A model generated the notes under the pieces. That model did no database searches. It saw only the letters and a program-made list of their open reading frames with translations, and was not told the DNA's origin. From Clostridia bacterium (GTDB lineage: Bacteria > Bacillota > Clostridia > Oscillospirales > Acutalibacteraceae), in the NCBI GenBank assembly GCA_017466365.1, contig JAFTUG010000010.1, positions 1 to 48,271 of the forward strand: 48,271 nucleotides of DNA, given 5' to 3'. Numbering within the stretch: the first letter of the stretch is position 1; each line of letters starts with the position of its first letter. A program made the position numbers and the translations under genes. Positions 24,483 through 33,428 of the stretch are shown piece after piece.

Positions 24483-27107
24483 ATGAAAGATTTCAGCAAA
24501 GTAAAGTTCAAATGGACATCCCGTGATTATCAGCAGGCAGTGCTTGATAATTCGCAGAAGCATCTGAAAGATAAAAGAATACATATCGTTGCCGCACCCG
24601 GCAGCGGTAAAACCATTCTCGGCCTGGAGCTTGTCCGCAGACAGAATGCGCCTGCACTCGTTATGTCGCCGTCGGTCACAATCCGTCAGCAGTGGGGCGA
24701 AAGGTTTGTTGAGGCATATCTTCCCGAAACGGAAAATCCCAATGAATACATTTCTTATTCGCTCACAAATCCGAAGCTGATAACTTCAATCACATATCAG
24801 GCACTTCACGCTGCTTTCACAAAATCCGTTATGGAATCCGAAGCGGATGAAGATGAATTTGAAGCCGAAGAAACGCAGGATTTCAGCAATTTCGATTTGC
24901 TTTCCGAAATCAAAAAGGCAGGCATAAAAACAATCTGCCTTGACGAGGCGCATCACCTCAAAAGCGAGTGGCAGAAGGCTCTTGAAAAGTTTGTTGCAAT
25001 GCTCGGTGACGGTGTTACAATCATCGCTCTCACCGCAACGCCGCCCTATGACAGCACACCAGCTGAATGGAACAGATATCAGACCCTCTGCGGAGATATT
25101 GACGAAGAAATTTTCGTTCCTCAGCTTGTTATGCAGAAAACTCTCTGCCCTCATCAGGACTATATATATTTCAGTTATCCGACAGCGGAAGAATCGCAGA
25201 TTCTTGCGAATTACAAAGCAAAAGCAACGGCTGTTACCGATGAAATAATCAGAAGTGGTCTGCTTTCAAAGGCTCTGCAGGTTTCAAATGCGGCAGGTAA
25301 CGAAGAAATACTCTATGATAACCTTGCAGGCTTCAAATCGCTTGTCTGTGTTGCAAAACAAGGGAATGCCAATATTTCAAAAAGTCTTGAAGAAAAGGTT
25401 TTTGAAGGCAGAAAAGCACCCGTTTATTCAATAGCCGAAGCCGAAAAAGCATTTCAGTTTATCATTGATAAGCCCGATGTTTTTACGGAAGAAATCAGTG
25501 AAGAATTAAAAGCAATTCTCTCAAAAGAGGCTCTTATTGAAAAAAGAAAAGTCCGCCTTGCTTCAAGCGATAAAATCAACAAAATGCTCGTTTCCTCAAC
25601 GGGTAAACTCGAAAGCATAAATAAAATCGTTGCAAGCGAATATCGGAATCTCGGCGACTCTCTGCGTATGCTCATTCTCACCGACTACATCAAAAAGGAT
25701 ATGCTGAAGCTTGTCGGCACGGACGAAGAAATCCACGCACTCGGGACTGTGCCCGTATTTGAATCAATACGCAGAACAAACCCCGATGCAAAGGTTGCCG
25801 TGCTTTCGGGTACACTTGTTATTCTGCCCGATTCCGCCGTTGAAACTGCGCAGGAAATCGCATATAACGAAGGTGTGCCTTGCAGAATAAAGAAGCTTGA
25901 AAACACAAATCACACCGAAATCATTTTCAGCGGCTCAAACAAAAATAAGGTCAGCATCATAACAAAAGCATTTCAGCTTGGTGTTATCAATGTACTTATC
26001 GGCACAAAATCCTTACTCGGCGAAGGCTGGGATTCGCCGAATATCAATTCTCTCATTCTTGCAAGCTTTGTGGGCAGCTTTATGCTCTCAAATCAGATGC
26101 GAGGCAGAGCAATACGAATTGATAAAAAGAACCCCGAAAAGGTGTCGAATATCTGGCATCTCGTGACCGTTGAGCCCGATTCAAAAGACGAAATCATCAG
26201 TGATGATTTTGAAACGATGAAACGCCGTTTTGCCTGTTTCCAGGCACCTGCATATAACAGTGACGTTATTGAAAGCGGAACGGACAGAATTGATATTCTC
26301 AAAGCACCATATGATGCAAACGGTCTTGAAAGCATCAATAATCAGATGCTCTCGCTTGCCGCCGCAAGAAACGTTATGGCAGGCAGATGGAATGCCGCCG
26401 TCAAAGGCAAAGCAAGACCCGAAATTGAAGAAGTCAGCGAAATTCCCGCAGAAGTTCAGCCTGCAAGTGCAGTACATAAGAACAAGATTTATGCAATAAT
26501 TTTAGCTGTTTTGATTGTCCTTGCAATAATCATAATCGCAACGACAGGATTCTTCGGCGGTCTGCTCGGATTCATCATTGCGGCAATTGCTGCTGTGTTA
26601 CTTATAAAATCAGCATCGGTTGTTATGAAGAATTCATCACCCGAAAAAACCGTTTCCAATATCTCAAATGCAATTCTCCGTACACTTAAAGAAATCGGCG
26701 AAATCGAGAGCAGAGGAGCAACCGCTTCGGTCAGAAAATCCGAAAAGAAAAATACCATCAACTGTTCTCTTTCAAAAGCAACCGTCAGAGAAAAGAATGT
26801 TTTTGCAAAAGCGGTTTCAGAGCTTCTTTCACCCATTGATGACCCGAGATATCTTCTCATCGGCACAAAGGGTATTTCAAAACTCACAAGCAGAAACTAT
26901 GTTCAGAGCTATGCCTGCCCGTCGGTAATTGCAGTCAATAAAGAAACGGCGGAAATTCTTGCAAAGAATCTCAAATCCGCAGGCGGAAAGTTTGAACTCG
27001 TTTTCACAAGAAACGAAAACGGCAGAAAAGAACTTTTCAAATGCCGTAAGTATTCTTATATAAACGCAAACAGCAAGATAGTCAAAAATAAAAAGATTGT
27101 GAAATAA
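24483..27107 (+). CDS. SF2 helicase with two C-terminal transmembrane helices
   Basis: 874 aa. Motif I AAPGSGKT (37-44), motif II DEAHH (154-158) and motif III-like LTATPP (183-188) give a DEAD/DEAH SF2 core. The second RecA-like half includes GTKSLLGEGWDSP and QMRGRAIR (motifs V and VI). At about 668-714 there are two consecutive hydrophobic helices (IIxAVLIVLAIIIIATTGFFGG and LGFIIAAIAAVLLIKSA). A basic soluble domain of about 155 residues follows. A DNA/RNA-unwinding ATPase tethered to the membrane is unusual. No nuclease motif is seen. Defence or envelope-linked nucleic-acid handling is possible. Confidence 0.87.
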   Translation: MKDFSKVKFKWTSRDYQQAVLDNSQKHLKDKRIHIVAAPGSGKTILGLELVRRQNAPALVMSPSVTIRQQWGERFVEAYLPETENPNEYISYSLTNPKLITSITYQALHAAFTKSVMESEADEDEFEAEETQDFSNFDLLSEIKKAGIKTICLDEAHHLKSEWQKALEKFVAMLGDGVTIIALTATPPYDSTPAEWNRYQTLCGDIDEEIFVPQLVMQKTLCPHQDYIYFSYPTAEESQILANYKAKATAVTDEIIRSGLLSKALQVSNAAGNEEILYDNLAGFKSLVCVAKQGNANISKSLEEKVFEGRKAPVYSIAEAEKAFQFIIDKPDVFTEEISEELKAILSKEALIEKRKVRLASSDKINKMLVSSTGKLESINKIVASEYRNLGDSLRMLILTDYIKKDMLKLVGTDEEIHALGTVPVFESIRRTNPDAKVAVLSGTLVILPDSAVETAQEIAYNEGVPCRIKKLENTNHTEIIFSGSNKNKVSIITKAFQLGVINVLIGTKSLLGEGWDSPNINSLILASFVGSFMLSNQMRGRAIRIDKKNPEKVSNIWHLVTVEPDSKDEIISDDFETMKRRFACFQAPAYNSDVIESGTDRIDILKAPYDANGLESINNQMLSLAAARNVMAGRWNAAVKGKARPEIEEVSEIPAEVQPASAVHKNKIYAIILAVLIVLAIIIIATTGFFGGLLGFIIAAIAAVLLIKSASVVMKNSSPEKTVSNISNAILRTLKEIGEIESRGATASVRKSEKKNTINCSLSKATVREKNVFAKAVSELLSPIDDPRYLLIGTKGISKLTSRNYVQSYACPSVIAVNKETAEILAKNLKSAGGKFELVFTRNENGRKELFKCRKYSYINANSKIVKNKKIVK

Positions 27108-27114
27108 TGAATTG

Positions 27115-27155
27115 AAAAATGCCACACAAGCTGATTCAGTCTGTGTGGCATTTTT
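27115..27155. terminator. bidirectional terminator between helicase and integrase
   Basis: aaaaatgccacac and gtgtggcattttt form a long stem with A and T runs on the two sides, so it can serve both convergent genes. Confidence 0.9.
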
Positions 27156-27224
27156 GTTAAATGTAAACCGTTGAGATAAGAATATCTCACTAAAATAAAC
27201 AGTCCGTCAACAAGGGAAGGGGAG

Positions 27225-28412
27225 TTAGTCGAAGAATTTATCAAGGTCTTCTATGGCTTTGACTCTTTGTGACTGGATCAGATGAATATAATAGTTTTCG
27301 GTGATTTTTGAATTTGCGTGCCCGAGTAAATCCGAAACAACTCTCACTTCACATCCGTTTCTGAAGAGCATGGAAGCAAAAGTATGCCTGAGTGCATGCA
27401 CGCCGTAAGAGTGATCTTCGTCAGAAATGCCGATGTTTTTCAGAATATCTTTTAAAGATCTGGAGATGGTGTGTGGTTGCGGTTGCTTTAAATTTGCAGT
27501 TGCAACAACATACTTGCATTTTCCGTTTTGCTTCTTTAATTCTATAAGCATATCGTGTGTTTTTTGCGAAATCGGAATAACTCTTACACCGGCTTTGGTT
27601 TTGGGTCTGCTTTGAGTGACATGTTTATAATGACCGTCTGTTTTTACAACAACGGAGTTCTTGTTTATAATAATGTGATTATTTTTAAAATCAACATCAT
27701 TCCACGTCAAAGCGGACAGTTCACTTATTCTCATCCCCGTATACAACAAGAAAAGGATAGCCGGACCGTATCTGTACTTCAGACTTCCGGTGCCGTGCCT
27801 TTTCATTGCCTCTTTTTCGATAAGTTTGCACTGATCGGGAGTGAAAGCTTTGTAGTCGGATAAATCGTGTTCGATATTTTTAGGGAGAACGACTCCTTCG
27901 CACGGATTAATTCCCGCTTGATTTGTAACCCTGAAATGCCTCAGACAACCGCTTACAGCATTGAACGCTTTCTTTATGGTAGAATATGAGTAACCCTTAT
28001 CGAAAAGAGAGTTAATCATTTTCTGTATATCCATATATGTAATCTCGGTAATTGGAATGTCACCGATATAAGGATAGACCTGATAGTTCAGAGAGTTGCA
28101 TTTTGCAATGTAGCTTGTAGGTTTAAGTTTCATTTTTTCTGTGGTTATAAGCCAGTTTTCTGCATAGCTTTTAAAAGATAGTTCGGAGAAAAGCGGAAGA
28201 CCGTTCTTGGAAAATGCTTTGCTTTTATAGTCGCTAATTTTATCCATAAGAACGGAAATATCTTTTGCTGAAAAGGTTTTTCTTATCTTTTCACTTCTTG
28301 ATGTAAATTTAAGCTCTGCTCTCCAGCATTGTTTCTTTTGATCAAAATAAATTGATTCACCTTTATTTTTTTCTCTTAAGTTTTGTGATTTAGCCAAATG
28401 TTCACCATTCAT
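27225..28412 (-). CDS. int: tyrosine recombinase (island integrase)
   Basis: The N-terminus has an AP2-like/arm-binding segment (SIYFDQKKQCWRAELKF), then a SAM-like core-binding domain (about 75-165). The catalytic domain shows Arg in TGMRISEL (about 226), HALRHTF (about 340), LLGH and the nucleophile Tyr in ENYYIHL (about 374). The start is uncertain: an ATG at 28412 (395 aa) fits family length, while the open frame extends to 28514 without a clear ribosome binding site. It lies 160 nt from the duplicated tRNA-Cys end, the usual place for the integrase of a tRNA-targeting island. Confidence 0.93.
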   Translation of the reverse strand: MNGEHLAKSQNLREKNKGESIYFDQKKQCWRAELKFTSRSEKIRKTFSAKDISVLMDKISDYKSKAFSKNGLPLFSELSFKSYAENWLITTEKMKLKPTSYIAKCNSLNYQVYPYIGDIPITEITYMDIQKMINSLFDKGYSYSTIKKAFNAVSGCLRHFRVTNQAGINPCEGVVLPKNIEHDLSDYKAFTPDQCKLIEKEAMKRHGTGSLKYRYGPAILFLLYTGMRISELSALTWNDVDFKNNHIIINKNSVVVKTDGHYKHVTQSRPKTKAGVRVIPISQKTHDMLIELKKQNGKCKYVVATANLKQPQPHTISRSLKDILKNIGISDEDHSYGVHALRHTFASMLFRNGCEVRVVSDLLGHANSKITENYYIHLIQSQRVKAIEDLDKFFD

Positions 28413-28490
28413 AATCAAATTTTCAATTGAAAAAAACAGAATCCTAAGAAATATAGAGCAGAGGTCTTGAAAAACGTAACTTTTTAAAAT

Positions 28491-28507
28491 TACCAAACTT
28501 TTACCAT
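28491..28507. promoter_or_regulatory. possible integrase arm-binding site, right end
   Basis: ttaccaaacttttacca repeats the motif found at 327-350 and 637-653 at the other end of the island, the layout expected of arm-type sites for a tyrosine integrase. Confidence 0.5.
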
Positions 28508-28528
28508 ACCCCATGGTTTTTGAAACTC

Positions 28529-28555
28529 AAAAACCCTTATATATCAAGGGTTTTT
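28529..28555. terminator. hairpin beside the right att site
   Basis: The arms aaaaaccctt and aagggttttt enclose atatatc. The sequence is related to the tRNA-distal hairpins at 243-282 and 28619-28664. It may be a terminator or part of attP. Confidence 0.6.
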
Positions 28556-28571
28556 CCTATGACGTCGGAGC

Positions 28572-28616
28572 CTGCAAAATCTCGATTCCCCAGTTCAAAT
28601 CTGGGTGGCACCTCCA
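28572..28616 (+). repeat. attR: duplicated 3' end of tRNA-Cys
   Basis: It repeats 189-233 at 44 of 45 positions. There is no 5' half of a tRNA here, so this is not a gene but the second boundary of the inserted element. Confidence 0.92.
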
Positions 28617-29143
28617 GTGAAAACCCCGAAACCGTTGATATATAACGATTTCGGGGTTTTTCTTTTTCTTCTGAAAGTTTCAAAAGTCTTAATTATTATT
28701 CTAAAATGTCATTAAAATAGCGATTTTTAACCATATTGCCACCAGAAATGCCAACATTATTGCCAACACTTTTTGTTGGCGATTTTTTTATTTGTTCAGT
28801 AAAAAATAATGATATTTGTTCCGATTCCTAAAATGAATTTATTTTATGTCAAAACCCTGAAACCCTTATATATCAACAACTTTAGGCTTGCTCTTAACCT
28901 CAAAAAATTTTGAGATTTTTAAATTTAAAGATTAAATCTTTACTTTTTTGTGGGAATCTTTTTGAGCTTTTTTTAACTGTTTGCCACTAAATCACCACTT
29001 TTTAATAATAAAAATGTCGTTTTTTGGGTGGCAATTTCCGTAAAATATCCACGGTTTTGCCCGCTTTTATATTGTCTATATTTGCAAAGATGACTTTTTG
29101 TGGTATAATATTTATATAATCTGAAGAGTTATGAGGTGATACC
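28617..29143. other. non-coding right flank of the island with repeat remnants
   Basis: It begins with a terminator hairpin (aaaccccgaaa...tttcggggttt, 28619-28664). At 28728-28780 there are repeated ttgccaac/gccacc motifs and at 28858-28890 another ctgaaacccttatatatcaac copy, which look like arm and attachment remnants of other elements at the same tRNA. No gene is visible. A promoter for the macrodomain gene lies at 29082-29109. Confidence 0.5.
29082..29109 (+). promoter_or_regulatory. promoter of the macrodomain gene
   Basis: TTGCAA (29082-29087), a 16-nt spacer and TATAAT (29104-29109). Confidence 0.65.
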
Positions 29144-30196
29144 GTGCCGTTACAAATCATAAGACAAGATATAACCAAAATGAAGGTTGATGCGATTGTC
29201 AACACCACCAACGAAGAAATGGTAGGTTACAGCGGCGTTGACCTTGCTGTGCATACTGCCGCAGGTCCGATGCTTGATGCTGAATGCGCAAAAATCAGAC
29301 CTCTCGGTCTCGGAAATGCGAAGATTACGGGCGCATACAACCTCGATGCGAAGTATGTTATCCATACGTCGGGCCCTGTCTGGCACGGAGGACTGGTGGG
29401 TGAGAGCATCATTCTTAAGTCGTGTTACACGGAATCCCTTAAACTCGCCGTTGCAAACGGATGCGAATCCGTTGCATTTCCGCTGATTTCCGCAGGCGCT
29501 TACGGTTATCCGAAAGATCAGGTGCTGAAATTCGCAATTCAGGTTATCACAGAATTCCTTTTTGAACACGAACTTAACGTTTATCTCTGTGTTTATGACC
29601 GTAAATCCTATGAATTCAGCAGAACTGTTTTCAATGAAATCAGAAGTTTTATTGATGATAATTATGTTGAAGACTTAAAAGCGGATTACAATGCAGAAAT
29701 CGAATGGCTTGAATCGAGAGTCCTGCCCAATGAAATCAGACGCAGAGATCGTGAAACTCCTGCACCAAAGCTTTGTTCTTCAATGCCTGCACCTCAAACA
29801 GAAGAATACAGCAGTGTAAAGAACAAAACACTTGCAGAATATATGAAAGCAATGGATAAATCCTTTGCATACAAACTCTTTGACCTGATTGATTCAAAGG
29901 GAATGACCGACGTTGAGTGCTACAAAAAAGCCAACGTTGACAAGAAAACATTTTCCAAAATCAAGTGCAATCCCGATACATACAAGCCGTCAAAGCAGAC
30001 AGCCGTTGCATTCGCAATCGCACTTGAACTGACCCTTGATGAAACGCAGGATTTGCTTGCATCTGCAGGGCTGACGCTATCACGCAGTTTCACTTTTGAT
30101 AAGATAATCAGATATTATCTGCAAAAGGGTGTCTACGATATTTTTGAAATAAACGAAGCTCTGTTTGAATTTGACCAGGTGTTGTTGGGTTGCTGA
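29144..30196 (+). CDS. macrodomain protein with C-terminal helical/HTH-like domain
   Basis: GTG start after GAGGTGA. 350 aa. Residues 1-180 are a macrodomain: IVNTTNEEM...GVDLAVHTAAG, ITGAYNLDAKYVIHT and PLISAGAYGYPKDQ, the ADP-ribose-binding loops. Residues about 225-350 form a helical domain with TFSKIKCNPDTYKPSKQTAVAFAIAL, which has the feel of an XRE-like helix-turn-helix; this two-domain form recurs in Firmicutes. Macrodomains bind or remove ADP-ribose from proteins or nucleic acids. The next gene is an ADP-ribosylglycohydrolase, which supports that role. The C-terminal domain may regulate its own operon. Confidence 0.87.
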   Translation: MPLQIIRQDITKMKVDAIVNTTNEEMVGYSGVDLAVHTAAGPMLDAECAKIRPLGLGNAKITGAYNLDAKYVIHTSGPVWHGGLVGESIILKSCYTESLKLAVANGCESVAFPLISAGAYGYPKDQVLKFAIQVITEFLFEHELNVYLCVYDRKSYEFSRTVFNEIRSFIDDNYVEDLKADYNAEIEWLESRVLPNEIRRRDRETPAPKLCSSMPAPQTEEYSSVKNKTLAEYMKAMDKSFAYKLFDLIDSKGMTDVECYKKANVDKKTFSKIKCNPDTYKPSKQTAVAFAIALELTLDETQDLLASAGLTLSRSFTFDKIIRYYLQKGVYDIFEINEALFEFDQVLLGC

Positions 30197-30301
30197 AAAA
30201 GTCGCCCGTCGGGAGACCATATCAATTTAATAATATGCTATAGTGTGGTTGTAAGGTTGAGAAACCAAGCAACCACATTTTTATTTTTGGAGGACAAAAC
30301 A

Positions 30302-31093
30302 ATGACAGGTGCAATTATCGGCGACGTTGTCGGCTCGAGATTCGAGTTTGACAATTACAAATCAAAGGATTTTGAAATGTTCCATACGGAATGCGATTTT
30401 ACCGACGATTCGGTTATGACTCTCGCAATCGCAAAGGCACTCACTCAACACAAATCTATAACGGACTACGAAGCGTTCAAAACCGAGCTTGTTGAGGTTA
30501 TGCATGAGGTTGGCAGGAGATATCCTCAATGCGGTTTCGGCGGAAGATTTTTCGACTGGATTCTTTTCAGGCGTACAGAACCCTATAACAGTTACGGCAA
30601 CGGCTCTGCGATGAGGGTTTCTCCCGTCGGCTGGTTTGCGAAGTCGCTTTCAGAATGCGAAGAACTCGCAAAGGCAACTGCTGAAGTTACCCACAATCAC
30701 CCCGAAGGAATCAAGGGTGCGGTATCTGTTGCAGGTGCAATTTATCTTGCAAGAACGGATCACACAATGGATGAAATCAAAGAATACGTCAGCAAATTCT
30801 ATACGATTGATTTCACTCTCGACGAAATCCGTGAGGACTATGATTTCTATGAGATTTGCCAAAAATCCGTTCCTCAGGCATTTGAAGCCTTCTTTGAGTC
30901 AACAAGCTTTGAGGATACAATCAGAAACGCAATTTCCATTGGCGGTGACAGCGACACAATCGCCACAATCGCAGGTTCAATTGCCGAAGCATACTACGGT
31001 ATAAACGAAGATATGAAAGAAACGGCACTCTCATATCTTGACGACTATCTTCTTGAAATTGCCGAAAACTTCATTGAAAAATTTATGAAATAA
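30302..31093 (+). CDS. ADP-ribosylglycohydrolase (DraG/ARH family)
   Basis: The start at 30302 (263 aa) follows TTGGAGG; the ORF extends upstream without a ribosome binding site. Metal-binding motifs of the family are present: GAIIGDVVGS at the N-terminus, TDDSVMT (about 37-43), NGSAMR (about 100) and SIGGDSDTIA (about 216-225). It hydrolyses ADP-ribose from modified side chains or related substrates in the cytosol. It lies 105 nt after the macrodomain gene and 12 nt before a VWA gene, suggesting an ADP-ribose-handling operon. No ADP-ribosyltransferase is recognised nearby. Confidence 0.92.
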   Translation: MTGAIIGDVVGSRFEFDNYKSKDFEMFHTECDFTDDSVMTLAIAKALTQHKSITDYEAFKTELVEVMHEVGRRYPQCGFGGRFFDWILFRRTEPYNSYGNGSAMRVSPVGWFAKSLSECEELAKATAEVTHNHPEGIKGAVSVAGAIYLARTDHTMDEIKEYVSKFYTIDFTLDEIREDYDFYEICQKSVPQAFEAFFESTSFEDTIRNAISIGGDSDTIATIAGSIAEAYYGINEDMKETALSYLDDYLLEIAENFIEKFMK

Positions 31094-31105
31094 GGAGACA
31101 GAACA

Positions 31106-31762
31106 ATGAAAAACAGCATCACAGAACTCGTATTTATCCTTGACAGAAGTGGCTCAATGGCAGGACTTGAGAGCGACACAATCGGTGGATTCAACGCTAT
31201 GATTGAAAAACAGAAAAAGCAGGACGGCGAATGCTATGTTTCAACTGTGCTTTTTGATAACGTATCCGAAGTGCTTCACGACAGAGTGAAGCTTTCTGAA
31301 ATCAAGCCTATGACAGACAAAGATTACACCGTCAGAGGATGCACCGCTCTCATTGATGCAATCGGCGGTGCGATCCACCACATCGGCAACGTTCACAAGT
31401 ATGCCAGACCCGAAGACGTGCCCGAGCACACAATGTTCATCATCACAACCGACGGCATGGAAAACGCAAGCCGCCGTTATTCGAGCGATAAAGTAAAGGC
31501 GATGATTGAAAGACAGAAAGAAAAATACGGCTGGGAATTCCTCTTCATCGGTGCGAATATCGATGCAGTTGAAACTGCTGCAAGATACGGCATCGGCGCA
31601 GACAGAGCCGTAAACTACAATGCCGATAAAGAAGGCACAAGCATCGTCTATGAATCCGTCGCAAAAGCAGTCTGTAACGTCAGAGCCTGCGCTCCTCTTT
31701 CCGCTGATTGGAGCAACGATATCAACGAAGATTATATCCGCAGAGGTAAAAAACACAGATAA
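31106..31762 (+). CDS. von Willebrand factor A domain protein
   Basis: AAGGAGAC precedes this 218-aa ORF. A single VWA domain fills the protein, with MIDAS motif DRSGSM (13-18), a conserved Thr near residue 79 (CTALID) and TDGMENAS (about 111-118). There is no signal peptide, so it is cytosolic, likely a metal-dependent adaptor. It is cotranscribed with the macrodomain and ARH genes. Confidence 0.9.
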   Translation: MKNSITELVFILDRSGSMAGLESDTIGGFNAMIEKQKKQDGECYVSTVLFDNVSEVLHDRVKLSEIKPMTDKDYTVRGCTALIDAIGGAIHHIGNVHKYARPEDVPEHTMFIITTDGMENASRRYSSDKVKAMIERQKEKYGWEFLFIGANIDAVETAARYGIGADRAVNYNADKEGTSIVYESVAKAVCNVRACAPLSADWSNDINEDYIRRGKKHR

Positions 31763-31850
31763 AGAGAGTTTTATCGGACATCAAAGATGTTAGACTATAG
31801 CCATAACAATAAAATGAATGTTATGACTGACAGAAAAGGGGCGGTGAGAA

Positions 31851-32516
31851 TTGGACAAATCAGATTTGGAAACACTGGTAAATTCGTGTCTTTCGAGCCA
31901 GAAAAATTATTTGCCAATTTATTCCAATGTTTATGTTTTTTCGGACAAACCTCATCCACACAAAGAGCGAATTCTTCGTTACTTAAGATTGTTTAATTAT
32001 TCATGGGTTTCATCACAGTGTATATTTGATAAGAAGAACCATCAATTCATAGAGATACCCGAGAAGCTTTATAACGATGAAAAATATGAGTGGAGCGAAA
32101 GTGATATATATCACTTTGAAAAGTACAATTTGATTCTTAACAAAGAATTTATAAACCATATTTTAAATTCTCCGAAAAGCGAAATGGAAATCAAATACGA
32201 GGAATATTTAAAATCAGATGACAAAACCAAAACAATAAACGGCAAAGAATACTATAAAATTGTAGATTGTGACATAGGCAATGTATTTGGAATTATGACT
32301 GTTCCGTATGAAGCTGTTCCTAAAGCCAATGTTTGGCTTGTCGATGAGAACGGATTCAAATTTTTTACCGGTGGTTTGGTACATATCAGGTTTTTCGGAG
32401 ATATTCCGGAATGGTATTTAAAACTTGCAACTGTTGGTATTAATGTAGTTAAACCGAGTAAAATCGGCGAATATGTGCGGATGTGTGAGGAAGATGATAT
32501 GGAGGATTGTAAATGA
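31851..32516 (+). CDS. hypothetical protein
   Basis: TTG start after GGGGCGGTGAG. 221 aa, acidic, Tyr/Lys-rich, with no signal peptide or helices. No family is recognised. By eye it is more AT-rich than the genes before it. It overlaps the next ORF by 4 bp (ATGA), so the two are coupled. Its size and pairing resemble toxin-immunity or accessory genes, but I see no diagnostic motif. Confidence 0.65.
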   Translation: MDKSDLETLVNSCLSSQKNYLPIYSNVYVFSDKPHPHKERILRYLRLFNYSWVSSQCIFDKKNHQFIEIPEKLYNDEKYEWSESDIYHFEKYNLILNKEFINHILNSPKSEMEIKYEEYLKSDDKTKTINGKEYYKIVDCDIGNVFGIMTVPYEAVPKANVWLVDENGFKFFTGGLVHIRFFGDIPEWYLKLATVGINVVKPSKIGEYVRMCEEDDMEDCK

Positions 32517-33115
32517 AATCTGGAAACGATAATTATATAACAGATAATCTTCAAACGCCATGTGGTGTAATTTATGTTGTTGATGAAGCCGGAAAGAGAA
32601 TTCCTTTTTCTGTTTGTAAAAACTCTTTCGATTGTGATTATGAATTTGAAAGTTCATCCGGTATAACCAAGAAAATAAATACAGACACCAATTTTTCGTT
32701 AATGATAAAAACCTCCGATTTGAAGCTTCACGCTAAAAACAAAATATATCTTGATGGAATCCCTTTGGATTTTGGCTGCAGTGGTGAACGGGTTGAATGC
32801 GTATCGGGTGGGAATAATGGATGGTTTATAGCAATAGGTGCATACTCGCCAAATGATGAAGAAAAAACGCATCAATCATATTTATACTCAAAAAAGTCAG
32901 GATACTATGAACAAGGCTATATTGTTGAACCCGTGAAATACGACGAGAGTAAATTTGAGTGGTACGATGTTGAAATGCTGGAAGATAAATCGGGATTCTT
33001 ATTTTGGTTAATAGATACCAAACGTGAATACATCTTTTTTAATGTTGCCTGGATTAAATGCGAACCGGACGACGAATGGCATTATGAAGCTGTTGTTCAA
33101 TTCTGGACAACATAA
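32513..33115 (+). CDS. hypothetical protein, coupled to the upstream gene
   Basis: 200 aa, beta-rich, with aromatic clusters (NNGWFIAIGAYSPNDE; GFLFWLIDTKREYIFFNVAWIKC). No signal peptide and no family recognised. It starts inside the previous stop codon and ends before a GC-rich hairpin at 33163. The two genes share the AT-rich base composition. Confidence 0.65.
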   Translation: MKSGNDNYITDNLQTPCGVIYVVDEAGKRIPFSVCKNSFDCDYEFESSSGITKKINTDTNFSLMIKTSDLKLHAKNKIYLDGIPLDFGCSGERVECVSGGNNGWFIAIGAYSPNDEEKTHQSYLYSKKSGYYEQGYIVEPVKYDESKFEWYDVEMLEDKSGFLFWLIDTKREYIFFNVAWIKCEPDDEWHYEAVVQFWTT

Positions 33116-33162
33116 CCGTTAAATCTTCTTGACGGGATAATTTTTTATGGATGATTAAAAAC

Positions 33163-33186
33163 GGCGGCAGGTTTATTCCTGCCGCC
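33163..33186 (+). terminator. hairpin after the unknown gene pair
   Basis: GGCGGCAGG and CCTGCCGCC pair perfectly around tttatt. The T run is weak. The rest of 33187-33428 shows no gene; TTGATT (33371) and TATTTT (33394) with 17-nt spacing may be the promoter for the transporter. Confidence 0.7.
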
Positions 33187-33428
33187 TTAGCTTTATCTGT
33201 TGTTTTAAATTGTTCTTTGAGGGGTATTCAACCGCGTTTGCATTGTTGCCTAACGAAAAGAGCATTTTGAATTTTATTCGAATATTGCAACTCCGCACAA
33301 GGAACCTAAATATCTTTTTTCATTTTTATTAATTTGATTTTGTAGCTTGAAGCAAAATGATAATACTGAGTTGATTTTTAATTTATAATATGTTATTTTA
33401 GAATTGTAAAATTAAAGGAGGCGACCTT

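Noticed and set aside
28572-28616. A second tRNA-Cys gene
   Set aside because: Only the 3' part is present; the acceptor 5' strand and D arm are missing.
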